The notes under the pieces: generated by a model
Databases searched by the model: none
The model's input: the letters and a program-made list of their open reading frames with translations, nothing else
What the model was told of the DNA's origin: nothing
Program-made: the position numbers and the translations under genes
Assembly: GCA_034509425.1 (NCBI GenBank)
Contig: JAVTVJ010000228.1
Coordinates: 186,001-250,000 of the forward strand
Source of the DNA: Eopsaltria australis
Taxonomy: Eukaryota > Chordata > Aves > Passeriformes > Petroicidae
Direction: 5' to 3'
DNA length: 64,000 nucleotides
Shown here: positions 40,126-51,516 of the stretch, in pieces
Layout of the letters: each line of letters begins with the position of its first letter
How positions within the stretch are numbered: the stretch's first letter is position 1

Positions 40126-42721
40126 CTGAAGGATAATGTTTTCAGTAAATTTATTCTGATTCATTCTTTCCTTGAAGTTTTGTATTGTCTTTGTAGACTC
40201 TCTGTTTCTTCTTCAGCCTTTTCACATTCTGTAGTTTCTGATTATACAGATTATACTGGCACTCTGGCCATGTTGCATATTAGGTCAAAGCTGTTCATTT
40301 ACATTTGGATGTATTTCTGGTAGCTCTGCTTTTGTGCTGTCCTTTGTTTTCCTCATGTCTTTCTTTTTGCTGTCAACACATCTGCAATTTAATATAGCAG
40401 ACTCTAGATTTTTTTCTGAGTCAATACTTCCCATTTGTGTGCATAATCGGAATTATCTAAAGACAATGTCTTCTACATGTGCTCATATTTTCTGTTTTCT
40501 CTACTATGTAAATTTCTTTTTCTTATGTCTCTGTTATGAGACAGACATATGAGTTACTGTTGCCTCCCTCTGGATTTTTGATGCCAAGAGGCAAAGACTT
40601 CTGTCTTGACTTAGTAAGTGCATGATCAGTCTAGCTAATAGTAACTCCATCTGTGCTCTTTGCCAGCGTTGGTGAGTAGTTGTAGCAGAAAACACAGTAT
40701 TCTGTAAAGGCACGTTATAAAATCTGTTCAAAGTAATCTAGTTTCAATATCACAAAGCACATTATTTCTAGTTTTGTTTTTTAAACTTCTTCATTTCCTG
40801 TACTAAAACTGTAGAAACTGTAAGCTGTCCTACAGCTGTTGAAGATATTTGATGCATTCATCATCTAATAATCTTTATTTTTCTTCAGTGAAAATAGATA
40901 TATTGCTGAAGTCAATACTGAGCTATCTTCTTTTAATCTTAATTGAATGTTTGTCCACTAATGGCCTCAAAGGTATTTCTGTTGATAATGTATTTTAACT
41001 GTTCCCATTTTATGTCTTGTAGCCTTTCTTTTGTTGTGAATGTAGAGCCTTCTCTATTTCTATGTATCTTATCTCTGAGAAGTCTGTGATGTGTGCACAA
41101 TTCTGCTTTGCTTGTGCTATAACAATTTGGGGAACTTTTGGCCTATGTAAGATCAGATGTTCCCCATTTCTAATTCCTATTTTTTTCCAAAGCTGATGGC
41201 TTTTATTCATATTCTTATTCATGTGTCTTTTTTAAGTTTTGGGGATGACTTAAAATTGTTCTTTGCTGTAGATCAAGAAGCTATTATTAAATTTCTGTTT
41301 CGTATATACATTCTTTTCAGCTGTAGATGAAATCATTCCCAATCTTCTGTAAAAGTATTGAGCTCTTGGAGTATTTAGGTATGATCAGACCTTCTGATCT
41401 ACTAAGTATGCTGAAGGTTCTTTTGTCAACTGATTAGAGTTTATCAACATTTCTCTTGAAATGTAGACAGCAGATTGGGACAGCAGGTTCTCACAGTGCT
41501 TAGGCCACTGTCAATATACAAAATAACATTACTACATTTTTTCAAGAAATTTTCCTTTTACTGAAAATTTCTAAAAGTGCCCAGGTGATTGCAACTTTCA
41601 GCTGATTCAGTCTCCTCTTTATCCAGTGGTTTCAGGTGTTGGAGATCATGGGGTGGTGTAATATTCTGAAAATTCCTTGTTCATAAAATTTTTGGTTTCT
41701 TGTGAGGCTTTAAAACATCACTTCTGATGTTTTTTCCCAACTTACTAAACTGTCCTACTGGATTTGTATTGCATAATTATCTATGGGTTCGTTAGCTATT
41801 GCTTCCTTTGAAATCTGAGTAATCAAAAGCCTTTACTAGTGATCATTTATGTTACCTTGTAGATCAGTAAAAGATATTAGTTAGCTATGTGAGGCCACAA
41901 AACCTGCAAATTGCATGTCAGCTTCAGCATAAATATATTTTCTTGGGAAATTTCTCTAAGTGGTTACTTTTTTCCTTCATCCTTTATTTCTATTGCAGCA
42001 AAACTCAGAATAAAACCATCAAAGGTAACGAGCATTTATTTTAAGTTAGGGTACATCAGGCAGGATGACATTTTATACTTATTTTACTTTTCCTCAACTA
42101 AATGAGCACTGGTAATGCATATATTTTGTGTGCTGGAACAGGTCATGTCCCTTTCTGTCACAGTCCACCTTGTTTTGTGATTGTGCACCCTTGGATGCAT
42201 AATGGAGATATGGGTACTTGTGCATAAAGAAACATAGCTTAAATGAACTGTAAAGCTCTGTGCTTTATTGGACAGCACTTTTTTGAACTTTTTTCCCCTG
42301 GGTGAATTATTCAAAAGATCTTTGTAAATGGTGCATAACTTCAAATTGGATCCATAGACTGTAGATCAGGTAATTGATTCTCCTCCTTAATTTCATTTGT
42401 TACATGATCACATTATTGCTTTTCCTTTTTTGAATAAGTTTTTTTTATTCATAGTATTACACAAATAATTGAAACCAAGTTCTAGTATCTTAATCTGTTG
42501 TTAATTAGCATTTCCTCAGCTCATGTAAATTGCCCATCATGGTGTCTTGCAAGGTCATTTCTTGCTAAACCATAACACGATTTCAGGCGAAGATGTCTTC
42601 TTGTATTTGGAGACAGATTGACATTTATATTGGTATGAGATGTGCTGGAAAAGATACTAGAAAAGTGATCAAAACCCACTGAAGAAAACAAGGAAAAGGT
42701 AGCGAAATAATGTACTTAGGT
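40126..42721. other. T-rich unassigned DNA
   Basis: The strand bias seen at 38500-40100 continues to about 41250 on the plus strand. This suggests further antisense LINE remnants, but no motif is clear enough to call. The rest to 42721 is unique AT-rich DNA. Confidence 0.35.
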
Positions 42722-42800
42722 TATTTTTATTATTATTAGTAGTAGTATTAATATTAATATTTGTATTAGTATTATTAAATTTTTAAGTATTATTTTTTAG
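42722..42800 (+). repeat. ATT/TAG trinucleotide microsatellite
   Basis: TTATT and ATT units are followed by TAGTAGTAG and then TATTAATATT-type interrupted units. It is an imperfect trinucleotide array of about 75 bp. Confidence 0.85.
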
Positions 42801-43199
42801 ATTTCCTTTCCCCAAGAGTACTTGAGTTTCTTCTTAAAGTGGTTCAGCATTTTAAGACAAAACTCTTTGCTTTGGGTAGCTTTCTCACGGGCTAAGACAA
42901 GAAGTCTGCTAGCCATGTTCATGTGGAAGAAAAAGTCCTTACAGTGTGAGTTCTCAAATCTAATCTTCTGCTGTGTTTATAGCAAGCAAACCTCTTTGTA
43001 TTTGTTGCATGGAGAGAAAGTCCATTCTTTTGTAATGTGTCCATCAGAGTTGCACAGCTGTTAGTAAGGCACTAGCAGGTGCTAGCTATAGAAAACAGAG
43101 TTTCCTGTTCAGCTGCATTTTTTATTATTATTTTTCCAACAGGTTTCTGATGTGAAAGTTGTAAAGAGTTGAATTTCTCTTGAGGTAGGAAATTACAAT
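42801..43199. other. Unique DNA
   Basis: No repeat or gene is recognised. An 80-codon plus-strand frame at 42822-43064 has no recognisable motif. Confidence 0.5.
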
Positions 43200-43560
43200 T
43201 AAATGGAGACTGGTTGATCAGCCATGACACACTGTTGTCAACACGAAATCAAAGGGGGGACAGTAAATTTGCATTTGCTGCCTTTGTAGAGTGAGATTAT
43301 GCTAACAGCATGGAGCTGTCTCACTCCCCTAGGAGCACAAGGAAGCTCCACAGCTGCAATTCTGAAAAGCTTCCTGAAGAGGTGAAGATTACACCTGCTC
43401 CACGTTGTCTCCAAACTGTTTCTGTGCTAGAATAGCCTCTGGCTCTGCCCAGTGCTTGCACTGCAGTTCCATGCTTACCTCCTGTGGATGTGCTATGGGA
43501 TTAATGAACTCCATGACTGCTTAAATTCTCATAATTAAATCGTTTTCCCATAACTCAGAT
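43200..43560. promoter_or_regulatory. Candidate conserved non-coding block with octamer motif
   Basis: The composition is balanced and repeats are absent. It contains a perfect POU octamer ATTTGCAT at 43267-43274 and a TCATAATTAAATCG homeodomain-type word near 43530. Enhancer function is inferred from texture only. Confidence 0.2.
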
Positions 43561-44880
43561 TGATTAAAAGGATATGATGTAGAATCATGTCATTCATGAA
43601 CATAACTGATATAATTTGGTAGCTCGCATTGTTGGTGCTTTTTAGTTAACAAAATGGAAACATAGGAAAAATTTAGTATCAAGCTTTCCCAAAGTCCTAT
43701 CTCATTTGAGCAATAAAAACCCCATGAGTTTGTGTTTTTTGGTCTATATAGAACATACAGATGTCAAAACTGCCTGCTTACATCTCAAAATCAGCAATTG
43801 CTGTATGATTTACTGATGTCTGTGGGAAATTTGGTAGGTGTATAAACTTACATATTTTTCTTGCATGTGTATCTCTTGTTAGAAAGGTGCTAAAGTTCTC
43901 CAGCTGATAGACAGATATCTGCTGAGCACGTTAATGAATTGTATCTGTCTAAACTAATTTCTATACCTCTGTGTAGTAGTCACAATGATAATGTGTCAGA
44001 CCAGGGAAATAACTATCCTTCTTGTGAATAGAGGTCATTGCTACGAGTGCTACATTAGTCTAGAAAAAAGCACAAAAAGAGACAAGATGCAAAGCGAAAA
44101 AATGCAGCGGCTAAGGATATATTATATACATAGAGGACTTAAAAGCCAAAGTGGAAACATCAGCCCTCACTGTGACTCTGGATTCATGCAGAGGAGGTTC
44201 AGTTGTTAGGAAAGGCTCCTTTTAGTGCAGGTGCAGAGCTGCTTTGGGTGCATGTACTAAGGAAGATTACAAATAACTTTAAGATATGAGAATGGAAAAA
44301 ATGGTGAACTGAGAGATTGTGAAATATGTGATGAGAAAAACATTCACTTTTCATTCTGTTCTCCATTATCCGTGGAAAAATAGTTCTTTCCAATCCTGAA
44401 GGAAAATCCGTTCCATGAGAAGTGCCAGAGCAGGAGTCTGTGCCTTCAAAAGCAGCAGGACTTGGGGTATACCCAGCAAACAATGGCAGTCAGGGAAGGA
44501 AGAAAGGAAATTGCTAATCCCCAGGAAAGACCTCATCCTTCCCTTGAAGTGAATCCTATTTGTATTGTTCTAAGGGGCAGGAACTAGATGGAGAGAAAAT
44601 GGGCTTGAACTTCTCTATCCTCTATGGAAAAAAAGTGTGTTGAATTACTAGCTTTCCCCTCTTACCCATAGTTACCCTTTTCAAATATTTTTTTTTTTAA
44701 ATAGAGACTGAATTAGTCCTTCATTTGGGTGTTCCCCTCTGAAAAGGGAAAGAGGAGTTTGAGATTATATTAGAGGTGCTTTTTATATTACTTACTAGAA
44801 GCTAACACAAAAGAGAAGTGTGAACATGTTTGCAGGAGCTAGCAAAATATAATGAGGGGAAAAGCCTTTTCTTCTGATTC
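43561..44880. other. Unique AT-rich DNA
   Basis: Nothing is named. A run of 13 T lies near 44688. Open frames at 43985-44209 (plus) and 44199-44483 (minus) have no family motif. Confidence 0.5.
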
Positions 44881-45540
44881 TTATTTATATTATCAACACT
44901 AATGCGCTCTAAGTCATAAACCAGGACCACATGGGGAGGTTATGATTCAAATGTAAGAGACAACACATGGATTGAGACAGCTAAAGGAGCACAAGGAAAC
45001 AATGGGGCAATGTTGGTCAGTACGAGAGAAAGCGTCTCAATGCATTATTAGCTTAAACATTTTCTCATGGTTTTTTGTAGGCATCACAGCAAGAGAGTTT
45101 TAATGAGGGATTTGAAGGAAGATAATGAGGTTGTGTGGCAGATGCTTGGAAAAAATCACAGAGGAGCTTGTTTAAAAATATCTGACAAAATGGTAATGGA
45201 AGCCAACATTATGGTCTAGCTGGAGATAGAGCTCATTGGAGATGATAGGTAGGATGAAAATGAGGAAGAATTTGAAGATGAAGGCAAATAGCTTATATCT
45301 GATTATTTAAAAAACCATAAACAGGCTTTGGTCAGAAAAACTGGCACTTTTGTTCCATTAGATTCTGTGTGAGGAATCAGAGTTAACCTATGATGATAGA
45401 GTTTTGAAGTGGATTATGACAGTCTGGACAAGGCCTTTGTGGGTGAACATATATGGGCATTCATTAAAGATACTATGCAGAAATAACTAAAATTTTAGGC
45501 TGAAGTGTATTGCATTGGACATTGACTTGTTTAGAAAACA
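44881..45540 (-). mobile_element. L2-like LINE, 3' part (old, internally deleted)
   Basis: On the plus strand the segment opens with the tail word TTATTTATATTA, followed by CATAAACCAGGACCACATGG. Next come GGAGCACAAGGAAACAATGG, TTTTTTGTAGGCATCACAGC, GGATAATGAGG-like and GAAGGCAAATAGCTTATATC-like words, and GTCTGGACAAGGCCTTTGT near 45421-45440. This order matches the antisense of an amniote L2-clade LINE: 3' tail, 3' UTR, then the RT C-terminus, whose sense strand reads LVQ.L.I-like and TFKAL-like peptide blocks. The element therefore reads on the minus strand. About 250 bp of RT appear to be missing around 45300-45410. It is strongly diverged. Confidence 0.75.
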
Positions 45541-46007
45541 GATTATGTGATTTAACTTTCTAGAGGAACATGTGACAAGTTTCATTTGTAAAAGGGAAGC
45601 ACTGTCTGGTGTTGAGAGACAGTTGTGTCAGTGTGCAGATGGTTCCTCTTTTCTAGTACAGAAAGCTAAAAATCTTCTGTCTGAATGAGTGCAATAAAGA
45701 AATTTAAAAAAATACATACAAAAATACAGCAGGAGCAGTCATAGTGACAGAAACTTCTGTTTGGTTTTCTTGGAGACATACTCATGCCATCCCCTTATAT
45801 TTTTTCAAAATCTTCATGTCTGGTTAGTTTGAATTTTAAAATAATCCTCACAATTAAAAGTTCAGTTTCAAGAGTGATTATATTAAAATGCTGGCAGCAA
45901 AAGAGGTTAGATTCCCCAAAAATCAGGGGTTTAATACAGGTGATCAAAGCAATTAGTACATGCCACAGTTGAGACCAGATAGTTAATGGGAGATTTGCAA
46001 AAAACTA
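45541..46007. other. Unassigned DNA between two LINE relics
   Basis: No motif is clear. It may include more of the minus-strand L2-like element on the left or of the plus-strand CR1-clade relic on the right. Confidence 0.4.
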
Positions 46008-46490
46008 GTGCACACAATAGATTTCTATTTTAGCTTTATAGAAGAGGAAGGCAAATACACATTCTTTGTGGGAAGCCTAATTCTATCGAAACGTCAACAT
46101 GAGAAAAGACATGCTGAGCTGTTTGGTGAAGGAATTTTAAAGTACTTTGCATGGGAAGTCCATAAAGATAGCTGGAGTAAGAAGCTAACATAATTAATGG
46201 ACAGAACTTCTGAACATTAAATTACTGATTTGTCTTGACATTCACAAGAGAGTGGGTGACAGATGCTGGAAATGCCTGCAAATTTCCTACGAGAAGAAGA
46301 AGAAATGTTGAGGGAAATCAAGACCATACCTGAACAGATGATCAGGATATTAGAATGTCTAAAGATTAGCAAAACTCCAGGGGCAGATGGAGTCTGTCCT
46401 AGGGATGAGAAACCCAAGAACCTATGCGAGTATAGGCAACATCATATCATAATAGAAAATACTGGTAGATTTAAAAGTGGCGAGTAGAAA
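46008..46490 (+). pseudogene. CR1-clade LINE ORF2 relic (linker and RT start)
   Basis: The plus strand at 46008-46193 reads FYFSFIEEEGK ... HAELFGEGILKYFAW, resembling the FYKYI and ELLN-FFASVF linker blocks before the CR1 reverse transcriptase. At 46263-46487 it reads IRILECLKISKTPGADGVC followed by PR, matching the KS.GPDG.HPR first RT block. The next block, NLCEYR, resembles the GNYRP motif but follows far too closely, so about 45 codons are deleted. A stop and a frame change separate the two pieces. It is an inactive, old fragment. Confidence 0.6.
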
Positions 46491-49400
46491 CTGTGTGACA
46501 GAAAATGATATTTAGGAATCAGTTCTGCTCTTGAGGACATTGACAGCTAAACCTTCATTTTCAGAAATGTATTGTTTGTTTACAGGCAGAACTCAGGAAG
46601 GGAAGACATTTAATTGTTTTATGTAGTGTTGTCAGATTAAAAGTTAACCAGGGAGAGGGAGAAAGGCATGTTAGTGCTCATGATTTTAAGATGGTTTGTC
46701 TATAGCACAGTCTAAAAGACAGGCCAGATTTTTAAAAGCTTTTCTAGCCAGCCAGCATCTCATTGCATGAATATGCTCCTGGGACTCCCTTTTCAGAGCT
46801 GGTGGTTCCTCACAGTGTTCTGAGGGCTCAGTGGTACCAAGAAGGCTCTGAACTCATCAGGTCCACAGTAGTGTTGGTGCCAGATTGGGTTAAATATTGG
46901 TCAGTGGCAGCTGCAGCAACTACTGAGATCTTGATCTTATTTGGATATGGAAAGGTGATTATCTTCAGGAGATGAAAGAGTTCTGGAGTTATCAGGTAAT
47001 GAAAAACACAAATGAAAGCAAATATCTTCAGCCATTTTGTGAGGATCAGCATAATGCTAATTTTCACTTACTAGAGTGACACAAATGGGGAACATAAGTG
47101 AGTAAAACAGTGAAAAGTAGAATTTGTGTAGAATTTGGCATTTTAATACAAGTAATCGAAGTAATTTACACTTGGGATAACTCAGGAAGTGAGTTCAGAG
47201 AACTTGTTTGTACATACTGGGTGAAATTGTAGGAGGAACAAGAAAAAGAAAATACCCTAAAGTCACATGCAAATTAACATTAATCAGGAGGATGATCTAA
47301 ATGAAAGAATTATAAGCATATAACTATTTTTTTTAAGTAATTACTTGTGTAATAACAGCAAAAACCCCAAGGAACATTAAAGTTCAATAAATACTGCATC
47401 GAATATAAATTGTTTTAGCCTGCTATTAAAAATTCACAAAATTTGTGATACCAAAATTTCTATGTCTATGTAATTTTAAATCTTCTAGTAATATCTTAAT
47501 ATACAGAGAAAGGCCATATAAAAATTTAAGGGCTAATAATTCTGGAAAGGAAAACATAGAGAGCTGTGTTTATTTTAACCACAGCACTTATTTCTAAAAT
47601 GAAAATAAAAATGTGTATGCACCCAGTTATGGCAACAACTGGTCATAAAACTTAGTGATGAACAAAATGCCATTAGTTCCATATTTAATTTGTCATTGAC
47701 CTGCTCTATTTAAATATAAAACTGTTTTTTATAATGTAGCAACTGTGGTATGGTTGTGAGTACATCCCCTGAGTTTTTCTTGTCTAGTGGAAATGTCAGG
47801 ATTGTATTTTTTCTCTCTGTTTTTCCAGTACAAAACCTCTTACAAGATCCACAATTATTAACAGTGCTGATTGATGACCTAAGACCAAAGTCTATCAAAG
47901 TTAATGAAAAGACTTCACTGTCCTTTTGATCAATCCCTCTGTCCTCTGGCATTTTGGACTCGTGGTTATTCCTTCAGTAAGAAATTATTTCTGTTGTTTC
48001 CTCTTTACGGAATAAGGGAGATCTACTTTTAATCAGACATCACCAGCAAAGAATTTGTTTCTCAGGAGAGAGAAACCCAGTTTTCAGATTCAAAGAAGAT
48101 TTTCAGTTTAGGGGTGGATGAGGAAAGATCTTGCTGGAGGCCTCAGAGAATTTGCGAGAGAGCAAGCTCAGAGATCTTAATGATGTGTTTCATGGTTTTG
48201 GAGTTCAAAGGTCTAAACTGGGAGGCTAGAGACTTTACCAGGGAGCATGGATCATATATCACAAAACCTGAAATCTACAGACTCACTGGGAACCATTGGG
48301 GAGATCACTTTGTATTGTTGTTTAGTGATGAATAACAGGCTGCAAAGGCTGTGGTGGGTTGGAGGTGTGAGTGCAGAAAGTCTCCCCTTTCACAAAGAAC
48401 ACATTCTTCCTAGCGAAAAAGATGGCAAAAGCCCGGTGCACTGTTATCCCTTTGTGTTTCAGCTGTAAATAATTGCAGTAGCTTCCTAGACTAAGCAGAT
48501 TCTTTTTGCCATCCCATTGTCATTGCAGGCATCAACTGATCACAGATGCCAGATCTGCACCCTTTAAATCTTCCAAGTCAGACCTGCTTAGTTTGCTGAC
48601 AAAAAGAAATTTCCCAATTCTCAAGTACTGTGGAGTCAATAAAAATGTAGCTGTGGCAGAGCAAGGTGCATTCTCTTCTCCCTGATGTACCATAATCATC
48701 AAATTGTAAGCTAAGATACAATTCCAGAAATAACGTTGCACATAATAGTTGATGTATGAAGCGGAAAGAACATAGTTAATTTGCAGAGGTGAATTTGAGC
48801 TTTCATGTCCATCAGACAGGAAAATCTGGTTTTGACTGCAGACTGAGAACATTTTAAATGGAAACCTCTGATGGAAATATATATGGAATGCAAAGAAGTG
48901 TTTATACGGTCAATTTTCTATCCAGATGAACCTTCTTATTTCTTCCTGTCAGTTTTACTGGGACTTTGTATTCATTTCCTTGCAGTTTTTCCTTGTATAT
49001 TTTTCTGACTGTAAATTTTTTCATGGTTTCTTGTTTTTACAGAGATATTCTATGTCTTGCTGAGTGAGAAACAGCACCTCTTTAATGACTTAATATAGGG
49101 GTTACAATCCAAAAGACAAAAGTATGCAACTTTCATTGCAATATTAAATTTCTAATTCTTACTCTAGTCAGTGTTACTGTATGGGTCTTTCCTCATAGAA
49201 ATAGTGATTCAGGACAACATCTAAACATTAAATTTAGTCTTTAAGATATTTTCAGGGACTGGACCTAGAGCTGCATCCCTGCAGACCAGATAGTGTCCTT
49301 TTTGGATGTAGGAAGCTTATTGCAGTGGAAATTAAGATGTAAACTTGAGCATTCAGTAATAAAAAAAATCTATGCTCTTGCTTTTTTCCTGTGATAACTT

Positions 49401-51095
49401 TTTGTTATTGTTTTTTATGCACAAGTGATCTTGCACTGCCTTGAATTTACTTCATGGTAAGGATAGGTGTGTGGGCTCTAACTGTGGAGCAGCTAACACA
49501 CAGTACCTGAATCCTCAGTGATTATTTGCTCAGGTATCAGTGTCACCACAGTAGATGCCCAGCTAGCTGGGAGTGCAACTTACATATGGCCACATTTTTT
49601 CCCACTTAGATATCTGTACCAAGATGTGCCATAGTATCTTTGGCTGGTGCTTCTTTCTTAGCAGATGGTAGGATGGAGCCATGCATAATTGGCTTGGATA
49701 CCTTGATAACAGTGTATATTTTTTCAGAAAAGGCTATTCTTGGAGGTTAAAGAAGATTTTTAAAAATGTTGTCCAGCAGCTGCAGATTTCAGAATGGAGT
49801 AGACTGAGAATTTCTTGACAAAGCTCTTTTTTATGAAGACTGAAGATATTGACAGGAAATTGTTTGGTGAATTTAAGTTTTAAAGCTTCTTAAACACATT
49901 TGTTTGGTTCAGAAGGAGCTGCTTTATTGCCAAGAAATGAAAGAACAAAACTTTGGGTGCAGAGAGGTGAGGTGGTAGTATGCCCATCTCTATTTACACA
50001 GTTGGTTATTTTTTTGTTCTTCCAGTACAAATCTACTTAAATGTTGGCCATAAACCTTGGCTGCATTTTAATATTGGCTGTGTACTTGTGATCTTTCTCT
50101 ACTGATGCTTAAAAAGGGCATTGACTCTTCCTTTTATTTGATTTCTGTCTGCAGCTATAAAATTAATCTCCCAGTGTCATGCTGCAATGAGCTGTGTCAG
50201 TGGAAGAGAGATAAGTTTCATTTTTTTTGCCTTAAAACTTCTTCTAAAGTTACAAAGAGTTGAGCACATTTACTTTCTCTTTTCAATTTTAACAAAGCCC
50301 TTGTCTTTTTTTCTGCATTTCTATTTTATCCATGTCATTTTGGTTCTTTTGTTTTATACTTCACATTTTTTCCAGACTCTTTTTTTCCCCTTCAAGTCTA
50401 GTTTATAGTCTCTGACAGGATTCTTTCTATGCTATCTGCCAAAACATCTGTTCCTTTTCTGAATAAAAAGCTTGCTTCTCCAGAAAGTGTCACATGGGTC
50501 CACACCAAGTATAAACCTTCACTCCTCTCTGTGACTTTGCCAGTGATGGACTAGCACTTGGAAGCTTTGTATTCTTGTCTGTCTTGTCTCATTTTTCATT
50601 ACACCAAATTCAGTACTGTAGTGGGGCAAAAAAATAATTCATATTTAAATGTATACATTTCCTTTTAAAATACGCTAGTACTTATACGTACTTTCTATTT
50701 TTAATCTTGCAATTACTTCATGAATTTCTAATAGAAGCAGATACTTATTAGCTTCAAATTAATTCTACTTAAAAAAAATTCTATTGCCTGTTCTTTTCTT
50801 CCAAGACCCCATTTGAATTACTACTCTCACTGAAAAGCCAATGCAACTGTCCTTGATTATTCTCAGATTCAATTTGGCAATTCTACAGTTTTGCAGTCAA
50901 AATAACATTCAGAAAAATTTTGGATTGCTGTGAGAAAAATGTGTAACTTTCAGTACTTTGATAATTCTGATGCAGTTGACAGACTTGCTTCTATTGAAAA
51001 GTTCTTAGATGCTTTTAGGAGAAGTTCAGTATTTCAAAAAAATATTATTTTTATATTGTGTTCCAAGAGATAATAAGATTCTGTTAATCAATTTT
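46491..51095. other. Unique AT-rich DNA
   Basis: No gene or named repeat is recognised in about 4.6 kb. A balanced-composition stretch at 46740-46990 and a 106-codon minus-strand frame at 48532-48852 show no decisive features. Confidence 0.5.
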
Positions 51096-51156
51096 TGTTA
51101 CATTTTATAAATAAATTGTTATATTTTATAAAAAATTTTACATTTTATAAATACAA
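51096..51156 (+). repeat. AT-rich minisatellite, three copies of about 20 bp
   Basis: The word ATTTTATAA recurs at about 51102, 51122 and 51142 in similar contexts (TTACATTTTATAAATA, TTATATTTTATAAAAA, TTACATTTTATAAATA). The period is 19-21 bp. Confidence 0.7.
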
Positions 51157-51494
51157 GCATTGAATAATTTAAATATTTTCCTCCAATATGGATACAATAT
51201 TTATTGTTTTCCACATTGTAAAGTAAAGGAAAAAAGTGGTTTTCATATGTATTTGATTGTGCTATAATTTGCTGTTGATTTGCTGCTGAGATCATTGTCT
51301 TTGGACTATAATAATGCTAAGAAGAGGGTTTGTGGTGAATAATTTTAAGTTCCTGCAAACTTTTGAGCTTTAGTGTGGTAAACAACATGAGAAAACAATG
51401 GATAGAAACTTCCCTCTGGATTGAATCTGATTCACTAATTCAGCCCCCTGAAGTTTTAATTAATTTTCACAGTAATTAATGAGTACTTTTTTGC

Positions 51495-51516
51495 TTTTTT
51501 TTTTTTTTTTTTTTTT
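51495..51516 (+). repeat. Run of 22 T
   Basis: This is the longest homopolymer in the window, uninterrupted. It is probably length-variable between individuals. No retroposon body is recognisable on either side. Confidence 0.95.

Noticed and set aside
45210..45310. Acidic, E/D-rich translation (DENEEEFEDEG-like) suggesting an exon
   Set aside because: The segment is explained as the antisense of an old L2-like LINE, and the acidic frame is interrupted by stops.
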